Positions 1 through 7,309 of a stretch of 16,462 nt of DNA are shown piece by piece (position 1 is the first letter of the stretch; the number at the start of each line of letters is the position of its first letter). Made by a program: the position numbers and the translations under genes. The notes beneath the pieces were generated by a model. It was not told the DNA's origin. It did not search any database and saw only the letters and a program-made list of their open reading frames with translations. Source of the DNA: an uncultured Desulfuromonadales bacterium (GTDB lineage: Bacteria > Desulfobacterota > Desulfuromonadia > Desulfuromonadales > Geopsychrobacteraceae); contig CAMYNC010000083.1 in assembly GCA_947259685.1 (NCBI GenBank), positions 1 to 16,462 of the forward strand, written 5' to 3'.

Positions 1-107
1 CGGGCCCGGTCCAGCGGCACGCCCTTGCCTTTTTCATAGAGCGATCCGAGCCGGAACTGCGCAGGCGCCAATCCCTTGCGGGCCGCTTTCTCATACCATT
101 TCGCCGC
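1..107 (-). CDS. Sel1-repeat protein fragment, out of frame with the upstream acyl-ligase gene
   Basis: Reading the minus strand from about 107 to the window edge, in the frame one base off the neighbouring acyl-ligase, gives AAKWYEKAARKGLAPAQF, then RLGSLYEKGKGVPLDRAR. This is an almost textbook Sel1/TPR-like repeat: WYxKAA, then AxAQxxLGxxYExGxGVxxD. Sel1 repeats form alpha-solenoids used for protein-protein interaction, often in secreted or envelope proteins. The reading frame runs off the window start. No credible own start is visible: the frame continues upstream inside the acyl-ligase gene without Sel1 similarity, and only a TTG at 164-162 is available there. The fragment therefore appears to be the interior of another gene joined onto the acyl-ligase. 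The identity as Sel1 is firm; whether it is expressed is unknown. Confidence 0.75.
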
Positions 108-3100
108 CGATTTTGCTGAAACGGGCCAAGCGGTCAGTGATGTGCAGGAAACCCTCTTTATCAATCCGACCGATATCGCCACTGATATACCAGCCAGCAA
201 CGATTGCTGCAGCGGTTTGTTCGGGACGCTTCAGGTAGCCGTTCATCAAATTCGGACCCTTCACCAGAATCAGGCCATTTTCACCAGAGGGGAGCGGTCG
301 GAGCGTGTCAGGGTCGACGACTTTCAGCACCACGCCTGGGACTGGCCGGCCGACACTCCCCGGTCTATTGCCTGGCTGTGTGATTCCTGCCAGGTCTACA
401 TCGGGCAGGCTCAGGGTGATCAGGGGAGCCAACTCGGTTGCGCCATAGCCCTCTAGCGGACGTCGACCGTATTTTTCGGCAAAGGCATTGGCCAGTTGGG
501 ACTTTAATTTCTCCGCTCCGGTGACCACCAGGCGCAGGCTGGCAAAGTCCTCAGGTTTGGCCCGCCGCATATAAGTTGAGAGGAAAGTGGGCGTGGTCAA
601 CAGCAGGGTTGAACGGTGTTTGCGCACCAATTTGGTGATTGCGGCAGCGTCCATCGGGTTCACATGATAGCTGGCTGAAAAGCCGCTGAGTAATGGCAAC
701 CAGAGAGTCGCCGTAAAGCCGAGGGCATGAAAAAAAGGCAGCGCGCTGCAGACGTTATCCTGGGGCGCGGTTGCCGCCACCGTGCGGATCGCTTCCAGGT
801 TGGAAATGATGTTATGCTGACTGAGCATTACGCCTTTGGGTTCGCCGGTGCTTCCTGAGGAGAAGATGATGGTCGCCAGCTCGTCGCCACAGTGACGAGA
901 TCTGTTCAGTAGCAGCCTGATCGGCAGCAGGCGGGCTTTGAGCAGGGCGCGCAGCTTGTCCGCTTTGCTGATTTTCGGCAGCAGTTCCTCAAGGTAGAGC
1001 ACCTGCTCTGGTGTCGGAAGCTGCGGAAAGCGCTCGATGAAGCGTTTGCTGGTGATCAGAGTTTTGATTTCGCACTGCTCAATTGCCGATTGAACCGCCT
1101 CAGGGGATGCGGTGTAGTTGAGATTGACCGGGATTTTGTTGAGCAGCGGTACTGCCAGGTTGGTCAGGCCACCGCCGACCGATGGTGGCAGCAGCAGGCC
1201 GATCATCTTTTCATCAGCAAGAGTTGGCTTGAGTTGCTCTACCAAAGCCAGGGCGGCAGTCAGGGTTTGCCCGTAGGAGAGCTGTTTGCCGGTGCTATCA
1301 CTGATCGCCTGGCGGGTCCAGTTGCTGCGAACGGTTTTGATGAACAGCTCACTCAGGGAGGAGCGCTTTGATTTCTGGGCTTCGAAATAGTCAAAAGCCA
1401 GCTCTGCGACCTGTTGCTGTACTTCTGCTGCTGTGCTCTGGGCAGGCAGCGGTGCGCCGAAGTGAATCGAAATCGGATAAGGGAAGCTGGTCGGCAGTTT
1501 GGTGAGGAGTTTACCGTGGGCGTAACTGAAGATACTTCCCCAGGCACCGCCGATATAGATCGGAATGATCGGATACTCGGTACCTTTGACGATCGTTTCC
1601 AGGCCGCTCTGGAATTGTTGCAGCATGCCGTTGCGGGTGATCATCCCTTCAGCAAAAATACAGACCAGGTAGCCATCATCCAAGGCTTGCCGGGATGCTC
1701 TGATGAATTCGACCAGCTGTTTGCGTGGTCCGTTGGGGGCCACGGGGATGACGCCCATCAGTTTGAATAAGGGTTGCAGCAGACGGACATTGTAGACCTC
1801 CTGATGCATGATAAAACGGATCCGGCGCTGTTGGGTGGCGAGTAGCAACAGGGCATCGATCCAGGAAGCATGATTGGAAACCAGCAGGGCCGGGCCTTCG
1901 CTGGGAACATTTTCGGCGCCATGGATTCGCAGGCGATAGCCGAGCTTCATCACCAGCAGAGCAACAAAGCGCAGTAGAAAATCGGGCAGAATCCAGAGGG
2001 TGAGCAGGGTCAGGCCGAGAGTCAGCAGACCGAGGACCAGAAAGGATTCAGGCGGCGAAAAGTTTAACGGACCGCTGAGGAAACTGGCCAGCGCAGAAGC
2101 GAAGAGGACCCCACACCAACTGAGAAAACTGCCCGCGGCGAGAATCCGGCCGAGCTTTTCCCGTGGCGCACGGAACTGGACAAATGCATGGAGCGGTACC
2201 AGAAACAAGCCGGCGCTGATGCCAAGCAGCACAATCAGGGCCAGATGCAGAAACAGATTGCTTGGCAGCAGGAACAGCCCGCTGGTACTCAGTGCCAAGC
2301 CCAGGGCACCGATCGGCACCACGCCGAATTCAACGTTGCGTCCGGAAAGGCGGCCGGCTAACAGCGAGCCAAGGCCGATCCCCAGGGCGGCAACCAGAAA
2401 TAGATAACCGCTCTGTTCTTGGGTCAGGCCGTGCACCTGCATGCCGAAGGGGATCAGGTTTATCTGAGCGAAGGCCCCAAGGAAGAGAAAATAGGCCGAA
2501 CCGAGGATCGCGAGCAGCAGGTAGCTATCCTTGCGCAGTTCAGTTAAGGCCTCTTTGAGCTCGGAGAGAAACAGCGGCGAAAGTTGGCGTCCGCTATCTG
2601 CAGGCGCAGTTTTCTCGATCCGCCAACTGGCCGCCAGACCGACCAATGAAAAACCGATACAGACCAGTGCCGCAGTTTTGTAGCTGGAGCTGCTCAGTTG
2701 TACCAGCATTGGTGCTAGTGCCGAACCAAGGATGATGGCCAAATAGGTAAACGATTCCAGTAGGCTGTTGGCCCGGGAGAGTTGCCGGCGATCGACCAGC
2801 TCTGGCAGGATGCCATATTTCGCTGGGCCGAACAGCGCGCTTTGGGTTGCCATCAAAAAGAGCACCAGGTACAGTCCGGTTTCGCTGGCCGCACTGAAGG
2901 CCGCGATTCCCAACAGGGCAATGCCGAGCTCAACCCCCTTCATGGCCAGGATGATGGTTTTTTTGCTCAGCTTGTCAGCCAGTGCCCCGGCCAGGGGTGA
3001 AAAAAGCAAAAAGGGAATTACAAACAGGGCGCCGGTTTTCGCCGCAATTCCGGTCGCATGCTCTGGACCATTTACGCCGATCAGAAAGAAGATGATCAGT

Positions 3101-3192
3101 AGTTTTAGCAGGTTGTCATTCAGAGCCCCAAGAAACTGGGTCAAATTCAGCCAGGTGAATGATTTCGGAAGTCTGTTCGCTGGTGTCATCAT
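91..3192 (-). CDS. aas: LplT-PlsC-Aas fusion: lysophospholipid flippase, acyltransferase and acyl-ACP ligase, C-terminally truncated
   Basis: This 1033-residue protein should import lysophospholipid across the inner membrane, activate a fatty acid and re-acylate the lysolipid. Residues 12-400 form an MFS transporter of LplT type (NLTQFLGALNDNLLK at the start, about 12 hydrophobic helices). Residues 415-600 are a PlsC-type acyltransferase with the HX4D motif (H441, D446) and an EG motif at 515-516. Residues 620-1033 are an AMP-forming acyl ligase with P-loop SSGSTGEPKG (778-787), YGATE (916-920), YISGD (1002-1006) and the hinge D1020-R1021. The protein then stops at KIGGEMV. Relatives continue with PH..IE and a C-terminal lid domain of roughly 100 residues carrying the A10 catalytic lysine; all of that is missing. 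Two adjacent ATG codons (3192 and 3189) are possible starts behind a GAGG. The acyltransferase and transporter parts could still work, but ligation should be impaired. Confidence 0.88.
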   Translation of the reverse strand: MMTPANRLPKSFTWLNLTQFLGALNDNLLKLLIIFFLIGVNGPEHATGIAAKTGALFVIPFLLFSPLAGALADKLSKKTIILAMKGVELGIALLGIAAFSAASETGLYLVLFLMATQSALFGPAKYGILPELVDRRQLSRANSLLESFTYLAIILGSALAPMLVQLSSSSYKTAALVCIGFSLVGLAASWRIEKTAPADSGRQLSPLFLSELKEALTELRKDSYLLLAILGSAYFLFLGAFAQINLIPFGMQVHGLTQEQSGYLFLVAALGIGLGSLLAGRLSGRNVEFGVVPIGALGLALSTSGLFLLPSNLFLHLALIVLLGISAGLFLVPLHAFVQFRAPREKLGRILAAGSFLSWCGVLFASALASFLSGPLNFSPPESFLVLGLLTLGLTLLTLWILPDFLLRFVALLVMKLGYRLRIHGAENVPSEGPALLVSNHASWIDALLLLATQQRRIRFIMHQEVYNVRLLQPLFKLMGVIPVAPNGPRKQLVEFIRASRQALDDGYLVCIFAEGMITRNGMLQQFQSGLETIVKGTEYPIIPIYIGGAWGSIFSYAHGKLLTKLPTSFPYPISIHFGAPLPAQSTAAEVQQQVAELAFDYFEAQKSKRSSLSELFIKTVRSNWTRQAISDSTGKQLSYGQTLTAALALVEQLKPTLADEKMIGLLLPPSVGGGLTNLAVPLLNKIPVNLNYTASPEAVQSAIEQCEIKTLITSKRFIERFPQLPTPEQVLYLEELLPKISKADKLRALLKARLLPIRLLLNRSRHCGDELATIIFSSGSTGEPKGVMLSQHNIISNLEAIRTVAATAPQDNVCSALPFFHALGFTATLWLPLLSGFSASYHVNPMDAAAITKLVRKHRSTLLLTTPTFLSTYMRRAKPEDFASLRLVVTGAEKLKSQLANAFAEKYGRRPLEGYGATELAPLITLSLPDVDLAGITQPGNRPGSVGRPVPGVVLKVVDPDTLRPLPSGENGLILVKGPNLMNGYLKRPEQTAAAIVAGWYISGDIGRIDKEGFLHITDRLARFSKIGGEMV

Positions 3193-3284
3193 GGGTTACC
3201 TCTCTTGCCTCAGGGAAGAAATTCTTAATTTGTAGTCTTGTACTTTTTTGTGAAAAATTTTCTACGGACTTACCTGATTGACAT

Positions 3285-3301
3285 AGCAGTTGGTGTGCCA
3301 G
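3285..3301 (-). promoter_or_regulatory. Sigma-54-like -24/-12 promoter for the LplT-PlsC-Aas gene
   Basis: The minus strand reads CTGGCACACCAACTGCT. This matches the sigma-54 consensus YTGGCACGrNNNTTGCW except for A in place of the G after CAC, C for the purine and C for the first T of TTGC. The invariant GG (3299-3298) and GC (3287-3286) are exactly 10 nt apart. The start site would fall near 3274, leaving a leader of about 80 nt before the ATG at 3192. A sigma-70 type TTGACA (3278-3283, plus strand) overlaps it but has no partner -10. Confidence 0.55.
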
Positions 3302-3441
3302 AATGGAGACGGTGTTCAACTATCTAAAATTGCATGAAATATTATTCTGAGATGTATGGATGGAAAAGTGGAATTTTGTCAGTTCGTACATGGAATGTTA
3401 TCTGAGGGTACTTTTCATGTATGCTCTCTGGCGAGTAACAG

Positions 3442-3450
3442 TGTTATAAT
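3442..3450 (+). promoter_or_regulatory. Extended -10 promoter for the response regulator
   Basis: The plus strand carries TGTTATAAT, a perfect extended -10 element (TGn followed by TATAAT at 3445-3450). No good -35 hexamer lies 16-18 bp upstream, which is typical of extended -10 promoters. The predicted transcript would start near 3457 and have a leader of about 70 nt. Confidence 0.5.
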
Positions 3451-3513
3451 CGGCTGGCTTAATTCGATACAAAGCGGCGTTTGTGGTATCTTTTTAATAG
3501 GTTGAGTATCAGG

Positions 3514-3522
3514 GGAGGTGAT
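3514..3522 (+). promoter_or_regulatory. Strong Shine-Dalgarno site that fixes the response regulator start
   Basis: GGAGGTGAT is fully complementary to the 16S rRNA 3' end. It lies 8 nt (counted from GGAGG) before the GTG at 3527. The GTG at 3518 falls inside this site and so cannot be the start. This moves the start 9 nt downstream of the longest open frame. Confidence 0.8.
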
Positions 3523-3526
3523 AAGC

Positions 3527-3925
3527 GTGGGGGAAAAAAGAATACTGATCGTTGATGACGAACTGATTGTCAGGATCGCGCTTCAGGAAATCTTTGTTGA
3601 AAGCGGCTGGGAAGCTGTCTGCGCTGCTTGTGGCCAGGAAGCCCTGGATATCCTGGCTGGGGGAGAGTCTTTCGATGTCATCATGGCAGACTATTATATG
3701 CCGCAGATCAACGGGATCGAATTTCTGAAGCAGGTCAACCTGAAGTACCCTGGCACCTATTGCATTATGCTGACGGCCTATCCCTTCTGCGATTCTGTCA
3801 AATATGCCCTGAACAAGTACCTGAATGCCGACATCATGGTGAAGCCCTGGGATGAACATCTGGTTGAAAAACTAGAGTCTGTTCTTGCCGTCCGAAAAAC
3901 TGACTACGAGAAAAAGATCTCTTGA
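3527..3925 (+). CDS. Single-domain response regulator (CheY-like receiver)
   Basis: This 132-residue protein is a receiver domain with no output domain. The acidic pair D10-D11 (ILIVDDE), phosphoacceptor D55 (VIMADYYMP), T83 (MLTAY) and K106 (VKPWD) are all in place, so phosphorylation should be possible. The KPW form of the lysine motif is common in receivers tied to PAS histidine kinases or cyclic-di-GMP enzymes. About 25 residues follow the KP motif, enough for the last helix and a short basic tail. The GTG start at 3527 is chosen because an ideal Shine-Dalgarno site precedes it. No histidine kinase is nearby; neighbours on both sides are on the opposite strand. It is therefore an orphan that must partner with a kinase elsewhere, acting either as a phosphorelay intermediate or by binding a target protein. 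Confidence 0.92.
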   Translation: MGEKRILIVDDELIVRIALQEIFVESGWEAVCAACGQEALDILAGGESFDVIMADYYMPQINGIEFLKQVNLKYPGTYCIMLTAYPFCDSVKYALNKYLNADIMVKPWDEHLVEKLESVLAVRKTDYEKKIS

Positions 3926-3957
3926 GGGTTAGAATTGGCGGGCGTTAGCAGTCGTCG

Positions 3958-5445
3958 TCAGAGGATTTTTTTCAGTGGCAGTAGTTTGTAGAATTTGAGT
4001 TTTACCCGCTTCCAGAAAGGCGCCAACCGGTCGGGATCGTCGATCGCCGCATTCCAGCTGTTCTCTTCCCGCATCTCTAGTTCAATCTGCTTTTCAATCG
4101 CATCGGCCAGCTGCCGATTTTCGATGATGACGCCGACTTCGGTATTCAGGTTTGCCGAACGTGGATCCAGATTAAAGGTGCCGATATAAAGCTTTTGTCC
4201 GTCTATGACCAAGGTCTTGGCGTGGATGGCGAAAATCGGAGCCTTTTCTTTTAGCAGCGCATAGCGGTCAATCAGCTCTTGTTGAATGGCCGGTTCCGGT
4301 TTGAATTCATAAATCTCGATGCCGGCAGCAAGCAGTTTTTTACGTTGCTTGCTGTAGCCGCTGAAAGCCATCAGATTGTCGGTCGACAACAGGGAATTGG
4401 TACTGATTCTGACCTTGACCCCCCGCTTAATCAATTCAGCAAAGAGCTCGAGCCCTTCATCGGGCAGAACCAGATAGGGGGATTGAATGGTCACCTGCCG
4501 CTTGGCCTGTCTTAGCGTCGCCGCCAGGGCAGAGGTCGTCTCGCCACCGCCTGCCAGGCCTTGCTGGCCGGAATTTTTGCCCGGCCTATCACTGATAAAC
4601 CGTACCTGGACCCAAACCAGATTGTCGATCAATGCGGAGAACTTTTGCGGCAGGTCGGTCAAGGCTTTGCGGACTTCAGGGGCAAAGTTTTCCGGATTGG
4701 CTGCATAGGCATGCAGCTCATGGTAGATAGCTTTGATCTCATCTGCCGTTGGTGACTGGGAACTTTTCAGCAGGGACGCCACCGGTTTCGCCAGTTTATA
4801 CTCCCAGAAAGTCTCGAAGCTCTGTTTCATGTTGGCGACAACCGGTCCCAGCAACAGGATGTCGCGGTCGCGGAAATTGTATTTTTGATCGTAGTCGAAA
4901 TACTCGTCGGCCATGTTCCGGCCGCCAGTGATGGCAAGCTGACCGTCGACGATAAATGTTTTATCGTGCATACGTTGATTGGCCGCCCGAAAGTCGCTGA
5001 AAATATTGCCGATCCTCTGCGCTTTGGAGGTGCCAACCTGATGCTGGGGATTGTAAATCCGGATGGCGATCTTCGGGTGCGCGGCCATTGCTTGCAAAAA
5101 CTCATCCGGGGCATCGATGAGTAAATCATCAACCAGCACCCGAACCTGTACGCCCCGTTCCGCGGCACGTAGCAGGCTCTCTGTTGCCAGGGTGCCGATG
5201 TTGTCAGAACTCCAGATAAAGTATTGCACGTCGATGCTGCTGGCGGCATGATCGGCCAGCCAGGCCCGGGCCAGCAGTGACTCTTCACCTTTGTCAAGGA
5301 CGTAGGCGCCGGATTTGCCAGGGTGTTCAGCCAATACCGGGGTGAGCAGCTCTTGTAGCTCGCCGGCTTGGCTCGGGAGATAAAAAAGCTGGCTACAGAC
5401 CAATGTCAGCAGCAGGCTACGCACGCTGGAAGAGAGTTGGCTCAT
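3958..5445 (-). CDS. clsC: Secreted phospholipase D family protein, ClsC/YmdC-like cardiolipin synthase
   Basis: This 495-residue protein has two complete HKD catalytic motifs: H160-K162-D167 (HDKTFIVD) and H408-K410-D415 (HAKTLVID). Each is followed by the usual G(G/T)xN segment. The pair of half-sites and overall length fit the YmdC/ClsC branch, which makes cardiolipin from phosphatidylglycerol plus phosphatidylethanolamine. The start at 5445 is chosen because AAGGAGG (5457-5451) sits 5 nt upstream and the first 28 residues form a signal peptide (hydrophobic core LLLTLVCSQLFYL, cleavage after SQA). A longer frame reaching 5568 only adds residues unlike a leader. The ATG overlaps the ygiQ stop by 4 bp (ATGA), so translation is coupled. 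Export suggests action on the periplasmic face. A nuclease or generic phospholipase role is the alternative. Confidence 0.85.
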   Translation of the reverse strand: MSQLSSSVRSLLLTLVCSQLFYLPSQAGELQELLTPVLAEHPGKSGAYVLDKGEESLLARAWLADHAASSIDVQYFIWSSDNIGTLATESLLRAAERGVQVRVLVDDLLIDAPDEFLQAMAAHPKIAIRIYNPQHQVGTSKAQRIGNIFSDFRAANQRMHDKTFIVDGQLAITGGRNMADEYFDYDQKYNFRDRDILLLGPVVANMKQSFETFWEYKLAKPVASLLKSSQSPTADEIKAIYHELHAYAANPENFAPEVRKALTDLPQKFSALIDNLVWVQVRFISDRPGKNSGQQGLAGGGETTSALAATLRQAKRQVTIQSPYLVLPDEGLELFAELIKRGVKVRISTNSLLSTDNLMAFSGYSKQRKKLLAAGIEIYEFKPEPAIQQELIDRYALLKEKAPIFAIHAKTLVIDGQKLYIGTFNLDPRSANLNTEVGVIIENRQLADAIEKQIELEMREENSWNAAIDDPDRLAPFWKRVKLKFYKLLPLKKIL

Positions 5446-7283
5446 CTGCGCCTCCTTGGGGTGCGGCGAGGTCGTTTGGGGCTGGTAGCTTTTGGCCTGC
5501 CTGCGGCTTTTATTGCTGTCGGTGACTGTCGCTCCAGCAACTCGGCGCCAGCGTCTGAGCGTTTGCAAAGCTGGAGCGCTTCCAGGATATCCTGCTTCGA
5601 TTCCGGTTTGTGGTAAAGCAATAAGGCTTTCTGTCGCCGCTTCTCTTTGCTGCTTCGCGGCACATGGAGTGTTTCACCGCTGAACGGATCTTTGCCGGTG
5701 TGATAAATACAAGTCGACAGGCTGCCCGGGGTGGGGGTGAAATCCTGCACCTGTTCCACCTGCAAACGATGACGTTTCAGGTAGAGCGCAACCTCGACCA
5801 TATCTTCAAGTGTGCAGCCTGGGTGGCCACTGATCAGATAAGGAACGACCGATTGGCGTAAGCCAAGCTGCTGACTGCGCTGGCGAAAGCGTTCCAGAAA
5901 GTCGGTAAACATGGCGGCCCCAGGTTTACGCATCACTTTGGTGACCCGGTCGCTGATCGATTCCGGCGCGACTTTCAGCAACCCACCGACATGATGCTGC
6001 AGCAGATCGTCGAAATACTGCTGCTGAAACTGCAGCAGATCGTAACGGATGCCAGAGGCGACAAAGGCATGTTTAATGCGTTCGCGTCGGCGCACCTTGC
6101 GTAGCAGGCGTACCGCACGCTGATCATCTGTCCGCAGATTTTTACAAGGCTGCGGGAAAAGGCAGCTGCCCCGCCGGCAGGTTTTCTCCGTCTGTGGGTT
6201 GGCGCAGCCCAGACCGTACATATTTGCCGTGGGGCCACCGACATCGCTCAGGGTGCCGTGAAAGGTTTTTTCCGCTGACAGCCGGTCGATTTCCTGCAGG
6301 ATAGAAGCCTCCGAACGGGACTGGATGGTTTTGCCCTGATGGTGAACGATAGCGCAAAAGGCGCAGCCGCCAAAGCAGCCGCGGTGGCTGGTGATCGAGT
6401 GGCGGATCTGCTCGAATGCGGGAATGGTTTCCGAATAGCTGAAGTGGGGTAAGCGCGTAAAGGGGAGGGCATAGAGTTGATCGAGTTCCTGCTCACTGAG
6501 CGGCAGGGCGGGTGGGTTGACGAGCAGCAGCCGTTGGCCATGCGGCTGTACCAGCATCTGTCCCGACCAGGGGTTTTGCTGTTCGCAGGTCAGTTTGAAC
6601 ATCCGGTTGTAGGCGTCCGGATCTTGGCAGACCGCTTCGAAGCCAGGCAGCTCAAACGCTTCGGCCGGTCGCTCACTGGTCAAAATGGCTGTGCCGCGAA
6701 GATCGCAAAGCTCTGCTATTTTTTCGCCCGCAGCCAGGCGCCTGGTCAGTTCCAGCAGGGAGGTTTCGGCCATGCCGTAGAGCAGCAGGTCAGCCTTGCT
6801 GTCGACAAGCACCGAACGCCGCACCTTGTTGTCCCAGTAGTCGTAATGAGCCAGCCGGCGGAGACTCGCCTCAATGCCACCGATGACTGTCGGTAGCCCT
6901 TTGAATGCCCCTTTGACCGCTGCGGTGTAGGCGATTACCGCACGATTCGGTCGCTTGCCGGAAATATTTCCAGGCGTGTAGGCATCGTCGCGGCGGATCT
7001 TTTTCGCTGCGGTGTAATGGTTGACCATGGAATCCATTGCCCCGGCAGAGATGGCAGCGAACAACCGTGGCCGGCCCATCACTTTGAACGCCAGGGGATT
7101 TTTCCAGTCGGGTTGCGCGAGAATTCCGACCCGGTAGCCTTGGCTTTCTAACAGTCGTGCCAGCAGCGGGGTGCCGAAGGTCGGGTGGTCGATGTAGGCA
7201 TCGCCGCTGATAAACAATACGTCCAATTCCTGCCAGCCACGCGCAGCCATCTCGGCTTGACTGGTTGGGATATATGCCGTCAA
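5442..7283 (-). CDS. ygiQ: YgiQ-family radical SAM protein (UPF0313)
   Basis: This 613-residue protein has the family's N-terminal block (SGDAYIDHPTFG, 26-37; NRAVIAYT; GGIEASLRRLAHYDYW, 135-150). Its radical SAM cluster is C303-C307-C310 (CFGGCAFC), and a second cysteine set is C360, C369, C374 and C380 after GGPTANMYG. The first set binds a 4Fe-4S cluster that cleaves S-adenosylmethionine; the second may hold another metal site. The substrate of YgiQ is not established. The protein ends in an arginine-rich tail (RPRRTPRRRR), common in proteins touching RNA. It is shorter than E. coli YgiQ mainly in the middle insert and the tail. The start is TTG at 7283, supported by similarity of PTSQAEMAARGW to the E. 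coli protein, but no well-placed Shine-Dalgarno site precedes it. It lies 26 nt after the DUF3187 gene and overlaps the phospholipase gene. Confidence 0.93.
   Translation of the reverse strand: MTAYIPTSQAEMAARGWQELDVLFISGDAYIDHPTFGTPLLARLLESQGYRVGILAQPDWKNPLAFKVMGRPRLFAAISAGAMDSMVNHYTAAKKIRRDDAYTPGNISGKRPNRAVIAYTAAVKGAFKGLPTVIGGIEASLRRLAHYDYWDNKVRRSVLVDSKADLLLYGMAETSLLELTRRLAAGEKIAELCDLRGTAILTSERPAEAFELPGFEAVCQDPDAYNRMFKLTCEQQNPWSGQMLVQPHGQRLLLVNPPALPLSEQELDQLYALPFTRLPHFSYSETIPAFEQIRHSITSHRGCFGGCAFCAIVHHQGKTIQSRSEASILQEIDRLSAEKTFHGTLSDVGGPTANMYGLGCANPQTEKTCRRGSCLFPQPCKNLRTDDQRAVRLLRKVRRRERIKHAFVASGIRYDLLQFQQQYFDDLLQHHVGGLLKVAPESISDRVTKVMRKPGAAMFTDFLERFRQRSQQLGLRQSVVPYLISGHPGCTLEDMVEVALYLKRHRLQVEQVQDFTPTPGSLSTCIYHTGKDPFSGETLHVPRSSKEKRRQKALLLYHKPESKQDILEALQLCKRSDAGAELLERQSPTAIKAAGRPKATSPKRPRRTPRRRR
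5451..5457 (-). promoter_or_regulatory. Shine-Dalgarno site inside the ygiQ end, for the phospholipase D gene
   Basis: AAGGAGG on the minus strand lies within the last codons of ygiQ, 5 nt before the ATG at 5445. It decides the start of the phospholipase D gene and supports translational coupling through the ATGA overlap. Confidence 0.8.
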
Positions 7284-7309
7284 TTGGTTTGGAAGCAGTT
7301 GATTAATCC

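Larger units (their letters stand above)
3193..3526. other. Divergent intergenic region between aas and the response regulator
   Basis: This 334-bp AT-richer stretch separates two divergently transcribed genes. It holds a sigma-54-like promoter facing the acyl-ligase gene, an extended -10 promoter facing the response regulator and that gene's Shine-Dalgarno sequence. I see no further ORF with a credible protein and no RNA gene. Confidence 0.6.

Noticed and set aside
3278..3283. TTGACA on the plus strand as a -35 for the response regulator
   Set aside because: The bases 17 bp downstream (GAATGG) are not a -10. The hexamer borders the sigma-54-like site on the other strand and lies too far from the gene.
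3116..3319. A 67-codon minus-strand frame across the start of the acyl-ligase gene
   Set aside because: It overlaps the well-conserved LplT N-terminus in a different frame and contains the putative sigma-54 start region.
5446..5568. Longer N-terminus for the phospholipase D gene starting at 5568
   Set aside because: The extra 41 residues overlap ygiQ in another frame and are basic and low-complexity. They would bury the signal peptide and the strong ribosome binding site.
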